Assembly: GCA_964593705.1 (NCBI GenBank)
Contig: CAZQIV010000008.1
Coordinates: 1-64,000, forward strand
DNA from: SABY01 sp964593705
Lineage (GTDB): Bacteria > Bacteroidota > Bacteroidia > Bacteroidales > 4484-276
Reading direction: 5' to 3'
Length of the DNA: 64,000 nucleotides
The notes beneath the pieces are model-generated. The model was not told the DNA's origin, searched no databases, and saw nothing but the letters and a program-made list of their open reading frames with translations. Within the stretch, counting starts at the first letter, position 1; each line of letters begins with the position of its first letter. This document shows, one piece after another, positions 48,232 to 57,171 of this stretch. Position numbers and translations under genes: made by a program.

Positions 48232-49452
48232 ATGAAAAACATTTTAATTAACACTTATGGACTGTTGCTAATACTAATGCTTGGTTTCAACTCTGTATTG
48301 GCGCAAACCCAATCCATCAAAGCCGGCCCGCCCGATGATGAAGTCATCCGCCTCCGGCAGAAGTTACTCACAGAAATTCAAAACAACAATTTTGAGGCTG
48401 CAAAACGGATAAAAGATACCTTGTGGAATAATCAGCCGAATGAGGGAGAATTTATCACTTTTAGAGAATATTACATGATTTTGTTTTTAACCGGTGAGTT
48501 TGACAAGTTATTAGAAACCTATCGGAGCAAAAATAATAAAACTGATTTTGGCTTTCGCTTTGAACCCATTAGAGATTCATTAAAACTTGAACTGAAAGTT
48601 AAAAAAGAAGAAATACTCATTAATATAAATCAATTTCCAAATCCAAAGGACAGACCGGCTTTAAGAAACTTATTGGAAAATTTACAATATGATAAATCCT
48701 TGCCTAATGAATGGCGGCAATATAAAAATACTTTAGAACCGGATAATTTGCATATTAGTAGAGGCAATGAATATAACTGGGAAAAACAAAAACCTGTGGG
48801 AGCGTTTCTCTATTTATTTAACGATTCGATAATTTATTGTGAAAACATTGAATATAAAACAAGGTTCCTGGCCAAAAACAGGTTTAATTACGGCGATAAG
48901 AATATTTTTGCCAATAAAGTAAAGTTTTACCAGGATAAACTTGATTTTTTTGCCAATATAAAAAAAGCAGGAAAACCACCCAGATTTTTTAAACGACACA
49001 GTAGTGGAAATATTAACTACTATAAAAAAGACTATTGGCATACAACTCCCAGCTATCATACATCTGGTTATTACAACCCGGGAACTGGGAGCTATACACC
49101 GGGTTATTATATGCCGGAACATACAGAACATCGTCTAATTCAATATTATAATTTCGGATTTGAAGATATTCAAATAGCAACATACAAAAATCTAATGAGG
49201 GATATTTCTCATAATTCAGGAAGCAAATATTATCTCGATATTTACAAGAGAAAGAATCGTACAGAAAATATTTTAGGCATCATTGGAACATCTTTAATGG
49301 TTGGAGGACTGGCATTTGTTGGATCATCTCCTGGAGTAACAGCAATTACTTTATTAAGCGGATTAATAATTTTGAGTGTGGATGTTTACATAATTATTCC
49401 CCGAAATGATAAAAATGTTGAATTGGAAAATGCCATTAAGGCCTATCAATAG
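48232..49452 (+). CDS. Secreted or membrane protein of unknown function (paralog of 56321 gene N-terminus)
   Basis: The 406-residue protein has a signal peptide (LLLILMLGFNSVLAQ). Its helical domain (about residues 30-160: DDEVIRLRQKLLTEIQNNNF, then LWNNQPNEGEFITFREYY) is paralogous to the N-terminal half of the gene at 56321 (DQEVLQLRNELVEAVQNDSI, then LWKTQANEGNYIYIGEYF). The C-terminal half has a Tyr/Gly-rich stretch (SYHTSGYYNPGTGSYTPGYY) and two hydrophobic segments near the end (ILGIIGTSLMVGGLAFVGS, AITLLSGLIILSVDVYIIIP), so it may be inner-membrane anchored. The family is unknown to me. It is the first gene under the shared promoter module. Confidence 0.75.
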   Translation: MKNILINTYGLLLILMLGFNSVLAQTQSIKAGPPDDEVIRLRQKLLTEIQNNNFEAAKRIKDTLWNNQPNEGEFITFREYYMILFLTGEFDKLLETYRSKNNKTDFGFRFEPIRDSLKLELKVKKEEILININQFPNPKDRPALRNLLENLQYDKSLPNEWRQYKNTLEPDNLHISRGNEYNWEKQKPVGAFLYLFNDSIIYCENIEYKTRFLAKNRFNYGDKNIFANKVKFYQDKLDFFANIKKAGKPPRFFKRHSSGNINYYKKDYWHTTPSYHTSGYYNPGTGSYTPGYYMPEHTEHRLIQYYNFGFEDIQIATYKNLMRDISHNSGSKYYLDIYKRKNRTENILGIIGTSLMVGGLAFVGSSPGVTAITLLSGLIILSVDVYIIIPRNDKNVELENAIKAYQ

Positions 49453-49540
49453 TTAAAGTGTTAACATGTCTAAAAGAATTCACCAGCCTTGTGTAGGGTT
49501 TATAATCTAATTTAAATGAATTTGTAAATCAAATAAAAAC

Positions 49541-49632
49541 CACTTTCACAAGCCCAAACCCCCATTTCGTCATCGAATAAGGCCGTTTCGACATGCTTGC
49601 CCCGGAAAATGGAGGTGGGTGGTTTATCTTTG
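49541..49632 (+). promoter_or_regulatory. Triplicated promoter module, copy 2
   Basis: Boxes TTTCA/TTTCG start at 49544, 49565 and 49586, exactly 21 bp apart. TATCTTTG at 49625-49632 lies 39 bp after the last box. The start codon of the M48 protease gene is 42 bp further on. Confidence 0.75.
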
Positions 49633-49673
49633 TTTCATCAAGAAAAAGAAATACAAATTTATAATCTAAAATT

Positions 49674-51812
49674 ATGGCTCATACAATTTACCCTCCGGGA
49701 CCGGAAGAAACTACAAAAAGATTAACTGCACTCACCACATCTTATCAAATCAGGGCTTTTCTGGCCATCGTGTCCATTTTCTTTTTTTTCATCCTGTACT
49801 TTGCAATGGTTGCTGCATTGGGCTACCTGGTTTACCTGGCCATAGTTTATCCAATGCCCATTGTTAACAGGGTTACAATTCTATTGAAATTGGGTGCAAT
49901 TGCAGGCTCGGCCATGTTGTTTGTTTTTACCTTAAAGTTTATTTTCAAACTAAAAAATCATCAGTCGCCCAACCGCATTAAACTTAACAAAAAGACCCAG
50001 CCCGAACTTCTGGAATTTGTTAACGAAATTTGCAGGGAAACCGGGGCTTCCAGGCCAAAATCCATTTACATCGACCCGGACGTTAACGCTTATGTTTCAT
50101 ATACAAATATGTGGCTGAGCTTGTTTTTGCCTGTTCGCAAAAACCTAACGCTTGGCCTGGGGCTTATCGGGAGTTTAAATTTATCGGAGTTTAAAGCCGT
50201 AACAGCCCACGAATTTGGTCATTTCGCCCAGCGAAGCATGAAAATTGGCAGCTACATCATTTCTGCAAATACCATAATCCACGACATGATTTTTTCCCGC
50301 GACAGTTGGGATGATACGCTTGCCCGATGGCGTGCATCCGATCTCAGACTGTCCTTTCCAGCGTGGATTATCACGCCTCTTATCTGGGCAATTCGGCAGG
50401 TATTGAGCCTGTTTTATCAATTCCTGAATATAATGCACGCATCACTATCGCGCGAAATGGAATTTAATGCCGATAAAGTAGCGGTGAGCTTAACAGGCAG
50501 CGAGGCCATCATTTCGGCATTATGGAAACTGGAGCACTGCTCATCAGCCTGGATTAACACGCTGAACCATGCATACACAGCCACACAAAAAAATATTTAT
50601 GTCAAAAATATCTATGAACAATTCAATTTAGCATTGCAAAAAATCTCCCTATTCCAAAATGAAATTTTACAATCACTTCCGCCTGACAACAGGGGAGGCA
50701 AAAGGTTTTTTAGTAATTCAAAACGATCAAAAACAAGCATGTATGCCAGCCACCCGCCAAATGATGCCCGTGAACACAACGCCAAAATACCCTTTATTGA
50801 TTGTACTATCGATAAGCGGTCGCCCTGGATTTTATTCAACTATGTTGAAGAAATGCAGGAAAAAATGACCACACTGATTTACGATCAATACTTTAGGAAA
50901 AAACCCGAAAAATTTGCAAGCCCACAAGTGTTTCAAGAATATATTCAAGCCGAAACCCAGGGCAGCGATTTATTGTCGGAATACCACGGCATTTTCAAAA
51001 TTCGCAATACCTATATTCCTGAACAGGACGAACTCGAAAAGGAAGCTAATGCTATAAATATCCCTGCCGAAAAAGCCCTCGAAGCTTTAAATGCCAGGCT
51101 TGCCATTTTAGTAAAACCATTGCTTGAAATTGATTCACTCATGGCAAATGCCCAACAAATTGCAAATGGTGAAACGCGTGAAAAATCCTTTACCTTTAAC
51201 AACAAAACATATTTTAAAAAGACTATTCAGGAAGGATACGAGGCACTGACAAAGGAAAGAAAACGAATAATAGCGAATGAGGTTAATCAATGGGATCTGT
51301 CATATTTTGGCTTACATTTCCATATTGCCGGCAAGCTCCAGAAGCAGGTCGGGTTGATGAATTTATACAAACAGCACAAGCATTTGATACTGTTTTATAC
51401 GCGATTATTCCAATCCAAAAATTCGATACTTTCAGGGATCACCGGCCTTCAAGCCCGTGAGGAGCTTACCCACCTGGAGGTGGATGCTTTCCGCGAAACT
51501 ATCGAAACCCACATCACGAACTTGAATAAGGCCATGGCCGGTTTCGATGAGGCCAATTTTGTTCCATTGCAAAATATCGACAAGCTTGAAGAACTCAAAG
51601 AAATTATTATTGAAGGTAGCAAATTTAAATTAAAGGATGGCAAGCTCTTCGATTCCGGTGCTTTCGACGAAATATTCCAAAAAATAGAAAATGCCCTCGT
51701 GGGCTGCCAGCGGATAAATCAAAAAAATATGCTTGCCATTCTTGCACTTCATAAGCAGTTGTTTGAAGAATACAAAGCGCAGATGAAAAAGAAGAAGGAA
51801 CTAAAACATTAA
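49674..51812 (+). CDS. M48-family membrane zinc metalloprotease
   Basis: The 712-residue protein has two N-terminal membrane segments (about residues 35-65 and 75-100) and an M48 peptidase domain. The zinc motif HEFGH is at 179-183, and the third-ligand Glu is in REMEFNADKVA near residue 263. More hydrophobic segments surround the active site (PAWIITPLIWAIRQVLSLFY). The C-terminal 350 residues are helical and charged with no recognised domain. M48 proteases such as HtpX degrade or process membrane proteins; this one has a much longer tail. It is expressed from its own copy of the shared promoter module, suggesting co-regulation with the neighbouring secreted proteins. Confidence 0.88.
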   Translation: MAHTIYPPGPEETTKRLTALTTSYQIRAFLAIVSIFFFFILYFAMVAALGYLVYLAIVYPMPIVNRVTILLKLGAIAGSAMLFVFTLKFIFKLKNHQSPNRIKLNKKTQPELLEFVNEICRETGASRPKSIYIDPDVNAYVSYTNMWLSLFLPVRKNLTLGLGLIGSLNLSEFKAVTAHEFGHFAQRSMKIGSYIISANTIIHDMIFSRDSWDDTLARWRASDLRLSFPAWIITPLIWAIRQVLSLFYQFLNIMHASLSREMEFNADKVAVSLTGSEAIISALWKLEHCSSAWINTLNHAYTATQKNIYVKNIYEQFNLALQKISLFQNEILQSLPPDNRGGKRFFSNSKRSKTSMYASHPPNDAREHNAKIPFIDCTIDKRSPWILFNYVEEMQEKMTTLIYDQYFRKKPEKFASPQVFQEYIQAETQGSDLLSEYHGIFKIRNTYIPEQDELEKEANAINIPAEKALEALNARLAILVKPLLEIDSLMANAQQIANGETREKSFTFNNKTYFKKTIQEGYEALTKERKRIIANEVNQWDLSYFGLHFHIAGKLQKQVGLMNLYKQHKHLILFYTRLFQSKNSILSGITGLQAREELTHLEVDAFRETIETHITNLNKAMAGFDEANFVPLQNIDKLEELKEIIIEGSKFKLKDGKLFDSGAFDEIFQKIENALVGCQRINQKNMLAILALHKQLFEEYKAQMKKKKELKH

Positions 51813-51860
51813 AACATAACCGAAGCCATGCACAGGGAAACATATTTTATGCAAGCCAAA

Positions 51861-51955
51861 AACCACTTTCGTCACCCCAAAACCCCATTTCGTCATCGCA
51901 TAAGGGCATTTCGACATGCTTGGGTCGGGAAATGGAGAAAGTTGGTTTATCGTTG
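51861..51955 (+). promoter_or_regulatory. Triplicated promoter module, copy 3
   Basis: TTTCG boxes start at 51867, 51888 and 51909, exactly 21 bp apart. TATCGTTG at 51948-51955 (one mismatch to TAnnTTTG) lies 39 bp after the last box. The next start codon is 331 bp away at 52287, so the transcript would have a long leader that contains the hairpin array at 52029-52198. Confidence 0.7.
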
Positions 51956-52028
51956 GTTTTTGATTTTTTAATGAAAAGTGCTCAAAAATGAAATATGATT
52001 ACAAGCCGTTGAATCGCCACCAAGTTTA

Positions 52029-52198
52029 TTTAACCTGATTAATTCACAAATTCGTTGAATTTGTGAATTAATCACCGAAGGCCGAAAATATTTATTTAAA
52101 ATATTTTCGAGGGTTAACCCTCGAATTTTCGCAGGAAATTCGGCTCTGTCGGCTTTTTAGCCGGCAGAGTGAAAAATTCATGAATTTTTCAGGTTAAA
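52029..52198. other. Six consecutive hairpins inside a closing stem (leader structure or palindromic element)
   Basis: TTTAACCTGA (52029-52038) and TCAGGTTAAA (52189-52198) close a 170-bp region made almost only of hairpins. They are: a perfect 17-bp stem with GTT loop (52037-52073); CGAAAATATTT/AAATATTTTCG (52083-52109); CGAGGGTTAACCCTCG (52108-52123); CGAATTT/AAATTCG (52122-52142); CTCTGTCGGCT/AGCCGGCAGAG (52144-52169); and a perfect 20-bp palindrome at 52171-52190. It is not a riboswitch class I recognise. Confidence 0.8.
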
Positions 52199-52286
52199 TG
52201 TATTTCATTTGGCTCTTGTTAGAAAATTCCATAGAAAACAGTTGACACAATACATCTTGTAATTTTAACTATTAAAAATAAAAGTT

Positions 52287-54292
52287 ATGAAAATTAAAAA
52301 TTCACTTTTAATCTTAGCATTTGCAATTCAAGCATTTGCAATTCAAGGATTTGCACAAAACCCGCATACAATCGATTTTGAAACCAGTGGTATCGGCGCA
52401 GATTGGGAATGGTTTGTACAGGGGAACGCTGATAACCCTCCGCTTGAATTTATTGATAATCCCGTAAGCGGTGGCATCAACAATACTCCAAAAGTGGCGA
52501 AATTTACCGCCCGTCAACCCGGTGAATCTTGGGCCTATACACATACCATTGATGACGGACAGTTTACATTTAACTCATACAATTACATTGTAACGATCAT
52601 GGTTTATAAACCGGCTATTAGTCCCGTATGGGTTAAGTTTGATGGGATGAGTCCTATAGCTGAAATCCTGGTTACAAATACACAAATAAACCAGTGGGAG
52701 GAACTGGAATTTGATTTTTCAGGATACATTGGCAACACATACAACAGGTTTAGGATACACCCCGATTATCTCGTCAGGAACGAAGACCACATCATATATC
52801 TTGACAATATCCAAATGCCGGATAGTGAAGTTGTGATCCTGGCTGAACCAACAACAGTTCCGCCAATCCCTCAACATGAGGAAATTGACGTGATTTCTAT
52901 TTACACCGAAATATATCCAACTGCTCCATACACGATTTTGAATCCGAACTGGGGGTCAGGCAACCCAGGTAACGATTGATTACCCGGTGGAGGGAAACAA
53001 TACCCTGAAATATGATTATCTGGACTATCAGGGAACACATTTTGCCGCTACGGATTTGACTTTATTCGAAAAGTTGCACATCGACTTTTGGACCCCCAAT
53101 TCCACGAACCTGCAATTTCAATTGATTAGCCAGGGTGTTGGCACTTTCGTTAACCTGCCTGTTAGTACAGAAGAATGGATAAGTGTGGATATCGACTTGC
53201 AGGATTTTGTGCCACCTGTTGATCTGAGTAATGTTGATGGATTTTTGGTGGAGGGCAATGGGACTATTTATTTCGACAACTGGTACTTTTGGAAAGAACC
53301 CTATGGCCAGGGATATGATCCTACCCTAAGTAATTTGTTAATAGATGGTGAATCTGTTCCGGGATTTTCACCCAATATTTTACATTACGATGTTGATTTG
53401 CCTTATGGTACAAGCGAAGTTCCAACAACTACAGCAATAAGCACCGATCCCCAGGCCGGCTATGTAACCAACAATGCAACATCATTGCCGGGCACAACAA
53501 GCGTTCTGGTTACCTCAGCCAATGGAGCTAATACACTAAGCTTATACTATTCATTTTGAAATTGACGGCCCTGAACCACAAGTTGCAACACCAGACCCAA
53601 TACATCCCGAAGAAGATGTAATTTCCATTTACAGCGATGTTTATCAAAACCTTGAAGGTGTTAACTTTAATCCAGACTGGGGTCAGCAAACAATCGTTAC
53701 GGTTGATTATCCAATTGCGGGAAACAATACGCTCAAATACAATGACCTGAATTATCAAGGCACTGAATTACCCAGTCAGGATGTTTCGGGATATGATTAT
53801 TTCCACGTGGATTTCTGGACTTCCAATTCTACCGACCTGGGATTTTTCCTTATTAGTCCCGGCCCGGTTGAAAAAGAATATGTATTTTCCATAAGCCCCG
53901 AAACATGGGTAAGCGTTGATATTCCACTGGAATATTTTGTCCCGCCTGTCAACCTGGCTGAAATTTTCCAGTTTAAGGTTGAAGGAAACGGAGACGTTTG
54001 GTTCGACAATTGGTATTTTTGGAAAGATACAGGTCCAAATTCAATTTCTGAAAATACTTCAAAGTTACTGAGCATATTTCCTAACCCGGCAAAAAATACA
54101 CTAACCTTAAGTGGCATGGTAAATAGTAGTTCGATCAAAATATTTGATGTTATGGGTACTTGTGTTTTATCGATGAACGAAAGCGCAGCCGGAGATCAAA
54201 GCATCGACATTCAAAATTTAATTCCCGGGATTTATATCGTTATGATTTCAAATGAAAATCAAAACGAAATGGTAAAATTTATCAAGGAATAA
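52287..54292 (+). pseudogene. T9SS-sorted multidomain surface protein, split by two single-base frameshifts
   Basis: Three consecutive frames make one protein of 667 residues once two bases are removed (2006 nt minus 2 is exactly 668 codons). It has a signal peptide, a galactose-binding-like domain (IDFETSGIGADWEWF), and two copies of a related module. Each module holds a NP(N/D)WG segment, a YP(V/I)(E/A)GNNTLKY segment, then DFW(T)(P/S)NST and FDNWYFWK. Between them is a cadherin-like beta-sandwich (LSNLLIDGESVPGFSPNILH). A T9SS type A tail ends it (LSIFPNPAKNTLTLSG to IPGIYIVMIS). The first shift is in the G5 run at 52951-52955 (the second module has G4 there), the second in AGCTTATAC near 53540. 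Both are homopolymer-like or single-base, so a sequencing error is as likely as true inactivation. It is the first gene of an operon with the three barrel genes. Confidence 0.8.
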
Positions 54293-54304
54293 AAACTCTA
54301 ATCA

Positions 54305-54982
54305 ATGAAAAAATCAATACTTACTATTTTTTTAATCCTCATGGTGCTTTTCTCCGGGGCGCAGGAATTGGGGATAACAGCCGGCGCCAACATCTCATAT
54401 TTTAGATACCAAAAAGAATATTTTAGATTTCGCGAAGATTGGCAAAAAAGTTCCGCCAAGGTTGGGGGTAAATTCGGAATTAAATTCTCCAAAGATTTTG
54501 GAAATACCAAACTATTTAGCATAGCTGGTTCAGGCATCGGATTTGAAACAGGATTATTCTTGAGCCAAGCAGGTGGAATAGTTGACTGGAGTGATGAAAG
54601 CAAAACCAACAATTCATTAATTTACCTGGAATTACCATGTGTCATTAATTTAAATCTCAACACTAAAAGGTTAACCATCCAGTTAAAAGCTGGTACTTAT
54701 GTTAGCACAGGATTGTGGGGCAAAGTAAAATGGACATATAACGGCAATGAATCTACTAGAAAGATAGATTGGCAAGAACATCCATCAAGTCATGCAAGCG
54801 ACTATGAAAAATATGATTTCGGCCTACTAACAGGCTTAGGATTTGCTTACAAAAAGATAGGGCTGAATATTTTTTACAAAGCTGGCCTTACTGATATCTA
54901 CAGTACATATTTACGCAGAAATCAGGCATTTGAAATCTCATTGTCATATAGAATCATGAAGTTTAAACAAAAAAATAAATAA
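54305..54982 (+). CDS. Predicted outer-membrane beta-barrel protein (PorT-like fold)
   Basis: The 225-residue protein has a signal peptide (ILTIFLILMVLFSGAQ) followed by strands of an 8-stranded barrel as in the OMP_b-brl_2 family: LGITAGANISYFRYQ, GFETGLFLSQAGGIVDW, YLELPCVINLNLNTKRLTIQ, GLLTGLGFAYKKIGLNIFYK, and FEISLSYRI near the end. PorT and related porin-like proteins share this fold, but the charged KFKQKNK end is unusual. It starts 12 bp after the surface-protein gene and 4 bp before the next barrel gene, so all are in one operon. Confidence 0.82.
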   Translation: MKKSILTIFLILMVLFSGAQELGITAGANISYFRYQKEYFRFREDWQKSSAKVGGKFGIKFSKDFGNTKLFSIAGSGIGFETGLFLSQAGGIVDWSDESKTNNSLIYLELPCVINLNLNTKRLTIQLKAGTYVSTGLWGKVKWTYNGNESTRKIDWQEHPSSHASDYEKYDFGLLTGLGFAYKKIGLNIFYKAGLTDIYSTYLRRNQAFEISLSYRIMKFKQKNK

Positions 54983-54986
54983 TATT

Positions 54987-55664
54987 ATGATGAATTTTTT
55001 TCGCCCAATTATTATATTATTATTGTTCGCTACCATCATACTTGGTTTCAAGGTTGGGTATGCACAAATGACAGATACGATGAAAGTAACGAATCCTTCT
55101 GTATTTCTTAAAGGTAGTATATCCTATTACTTCACAGATCACAAAAAAGACATGCACTATCCTGGAAAAAACCGAAAAGAAACCATTTTGGAGGCAGTTC
55201 CACAATTTGGTGTTTATGTTAGCCCATCGTTCATAATAGGGATAAAATGTGGATTCACGCAGTATCACTTCGCCTCGCTGGCTAACTTTGAAAGTTCCAA
55301 GCTAGTTGGTGGAACAGTTATATACGGGTCATTTTTGCGATACGAGAATAAAACCGGAAATAAAAGACGTGTTTCCTTTTTTATTGAGGTAACATTCGAA
55401 AACGAAAAAGATGTAAATTTACGGGAAAATTGGAGGTCTGGGAACGGCGAAACAGGGATTTCTGCAATTATGCTTCATCGCCAGTCCTTTTATGCTACCC
55501 TCGGCTTGGCATATCACATCGGGAAGTATTTACATGCCGAAATAAATATTCTCAGCCTGAATTACAGCCGCTACAAATTGAATAGCGATGACTTTAATTC
55601 ATCAACACTAAAATTCAACTACAACATCATTCAGCCGAATATTGGATTGTCATTTAGATTTTAA
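54987..55664 (+). CDS. Predicted outer-membrane beta-barrel protein
   Basis: This 225-residue barrel has a signal peptide (IIILLLFATIILGFKVGYAQ) and alternating amphipathic strands (VFLKGSISYYF, VPQFGVYVSPSFIIGIKCGF, FFIEVTFENE, FYATLGLAYHI). It ends with FNYNIIQPNIGLSFRF, with an aromatic C-terminus suited to BAM-dependent insertion. The same end (FNYNIIQPNIGLVFYL) is found in the next gene, so the two are paralogs. No specific substrate can be inferred. It is in the middle of the 52-57 kb operon. Confidence 0.82.
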   Translation: MMNFFRPIIILLLFATIILGFKVGYAQMTDTMKVTNPSVFLKGSISYYFTDHKKDMHYPGKNRKETILEAVPQFGVYVSPSFIIGIKCGFTQYHFASLANFESSKLVGGTVIYGSFLRYENKTGNKRRVSFFIEVTFENEKDVNLRENWRSGNGETGISAIMLHRQSFYATLGLAYHIGKYLHAEINILSLNYSRYKLNSDDFNSSTLKFNYNIIQPNIGLSFRF

Positions 55665-55678
55665 TAAAAAAATAAACA

Positions 55679-56308
55679 ATGAAATACTTACTATTAACAA
55701 CAGTTTTCGCAATTTTATCAGCTTCTATTTTTGCACAGGAACAAAATACCGAACTACAATTCAAAAACAAATTCATGGTAGGAGGTAATCTCAACCTGGA
55801 TGTTGAACATAATAATTCAAGGGATTTTACCATAAGACCTTTGGCAGGTTATTTTATCAATAATAAATTTGCCATAGGGCTTGCCTTGGAATACCGCGCT
55901 TTTGATAAAGTTAACTATGGGCTCGACCAAAACAATCACCCGGATTTTCCGGGATCAGTTATTGCCACCGGAAATTCACTTGCTTTTGCACCTTTTGTGA
56001 CCTATCAAAACAAAATCGCAAACCGGATATACTACAACCTTACTGCAAGCTTTGGCTATGAAGCATCAGGCAAACTCGAAACTGAGGATTATGAGGAAAT
56101 GGATGACAGCCACTACAATTACACCTACGGAAAACTGCAGGCCGGTATTTCCTTTTTCCTATCCAATGTAATTGCCCTTGATGTTACCATTTTGGATTTT
56201 GAGTTGGGCAAATACAAAGAGAAATTCATCTACGAAACCGACAACAGCATCACCAAATTTAACTACAATATCATCCAGCCGAATATTGGACTAGTGTTTT
56301 ATTTATAG
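55679..56308 (+). CDS. Predicted outer-membrane beta-barrel protein, paralog of preceding gene
   Basis: The 209-residue protein has a signal peptide (LLLTTVFAILSASIFAQ), then barrel strands: FMVGGNLNLDVEHNNS, LAGYFINNKFAIGLALEYRA, IYYNLTASFGYEAS, YGKLQAGISFFLSNVIALDV, and a C-terminal TKFNYNIIQPNIGLVFYL. The last 13 residues nearly match the preceding barrel, indicating duplication. It begins 14 bp after that gene. The next gene starts 12 bp later. Confidence 0.82.
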   Translation: MKYLLLTTVFAILSASIFAQEQNTELQFKNKFMVGGNLNLDVEHNNSRDFTIRPLAGYFINNKFAIGLALEYRAFDKVNYGLDQNNHPDFPGSVIATGNSLAFAPFVTYQNKIANRIYYNLTASFGYEASGKLETEDYEEMDDSHYNYTYGKLQAGISFFLSNVIALDVTILDFELGKYKEKFIYETDNSITKFNYNIIQPNIGLVFYL

Positions 56309-56320
56309 AGGCTTTATGTT

Positions 56321-57171
56321 ATGAATAGACCATACAAATATTCAATCATCCTCCTGCTGCTCATTTTTGCAAGCAGCTACTCCGGGCTGGCGCAATCGGA
56401 TGCGCTCAAACCCGGCCTCACAGATCAGGAAGTACTTCAATTAAGGAATGAACTTGTGGAAGCCGTTCAAAATGATTCCATCGGCAAAGCAAAAAAGATT
56501 GGAGTTCTATTATGGAAAACCCAGGCAAATGAAGGTAACTATATTTATATTGGTGAATATTTTTCTACCTTATTTCTTAGCAATGATTTTGATGAAATAT
56601 TGGCTATGTCGGCTGAAAAGCAACACCAATTAAACCTCCAACCTGAATTTATTGATGGGATCATTAAGCAAAAACTGATGGATTCAAAACAGGATATTCT
56701 TTCCGCCATTAATAATCAATCTAATCCTTTGGATAGAATTCATTTAAGGAGTATGTTAAATCAATTAACGCAAAGCCAGAATTTTACAAGCTTAAAAGAA
56801 AATGGCAGTACCTCTTATCCACAAGGTTACAGAGAACCAACAAAAAACAACCTAAACGAAAGCAATTATCGGCCATCATCCAGCGAAAGTTTAACATCAA
56901 CAACGCTAAATTCGGAGGTTTTTTTGGAACAGGAATCGGGTATAGTTATTTGCAATACACCAAATTTTTCGCGGGTGGAGGTTACGAACAGGAATTCAAT
57001 AAAGGTCTGGGTGTGCTTTTTGAAGGCGGTCTTCTATTTCAGGTAGAAGATTTTGGATTGGGGCTAAAAGCATCTTACCTATCAAACTGGAATACTGGCA
57101 ATAAGGATGTTATTGCGATTACATTTATAATTTCAATTAATACACGATGTCAAAATCGAAAACCCGTTCGC
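56321..57171 (+). pseudogene. Secreted protein with paralog domain and C-terminal barrel, frameshifted
   Basis: Residues 1-165 in the first frame hold a signal peptide (IILLLLIFASSYSGLAQ) and a helical domain paralogous to the 48232 protein. Near 56850-56900 the good sequence passes to another frame: FNINNAKFGGFFGTGIGYSY, then FFAGGGYEQEFNKGLGVLFE, then LGLKASYLSNWN and VIAITFIISI, clearly barrel strands. In the first frame the protein would end at 57046 with unrelated residues. In the barrel frame no stop occurs until 57312, inside the convergent helicase gene, so the natural stop is also lost. It is the last gene of the 52-57 kb operon. Confidence 0.7.

Noticed and set aside
35292..51955. 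That the AACGG boxes near the Rhs operon and the TTTCG boxes at 48-52 kb are the same operator
   Set aside because: Spacing is the same (21 bp), but the box sequences match each other poorly and only the former match the LytTR pattern well, so they are kept as two separate predictions.
52029..52198. Known riboswitch or T-box leader
   Set aside because: No conserved core of a class I know is visible, and the downstream gene is a surface protein with no metabolic link.
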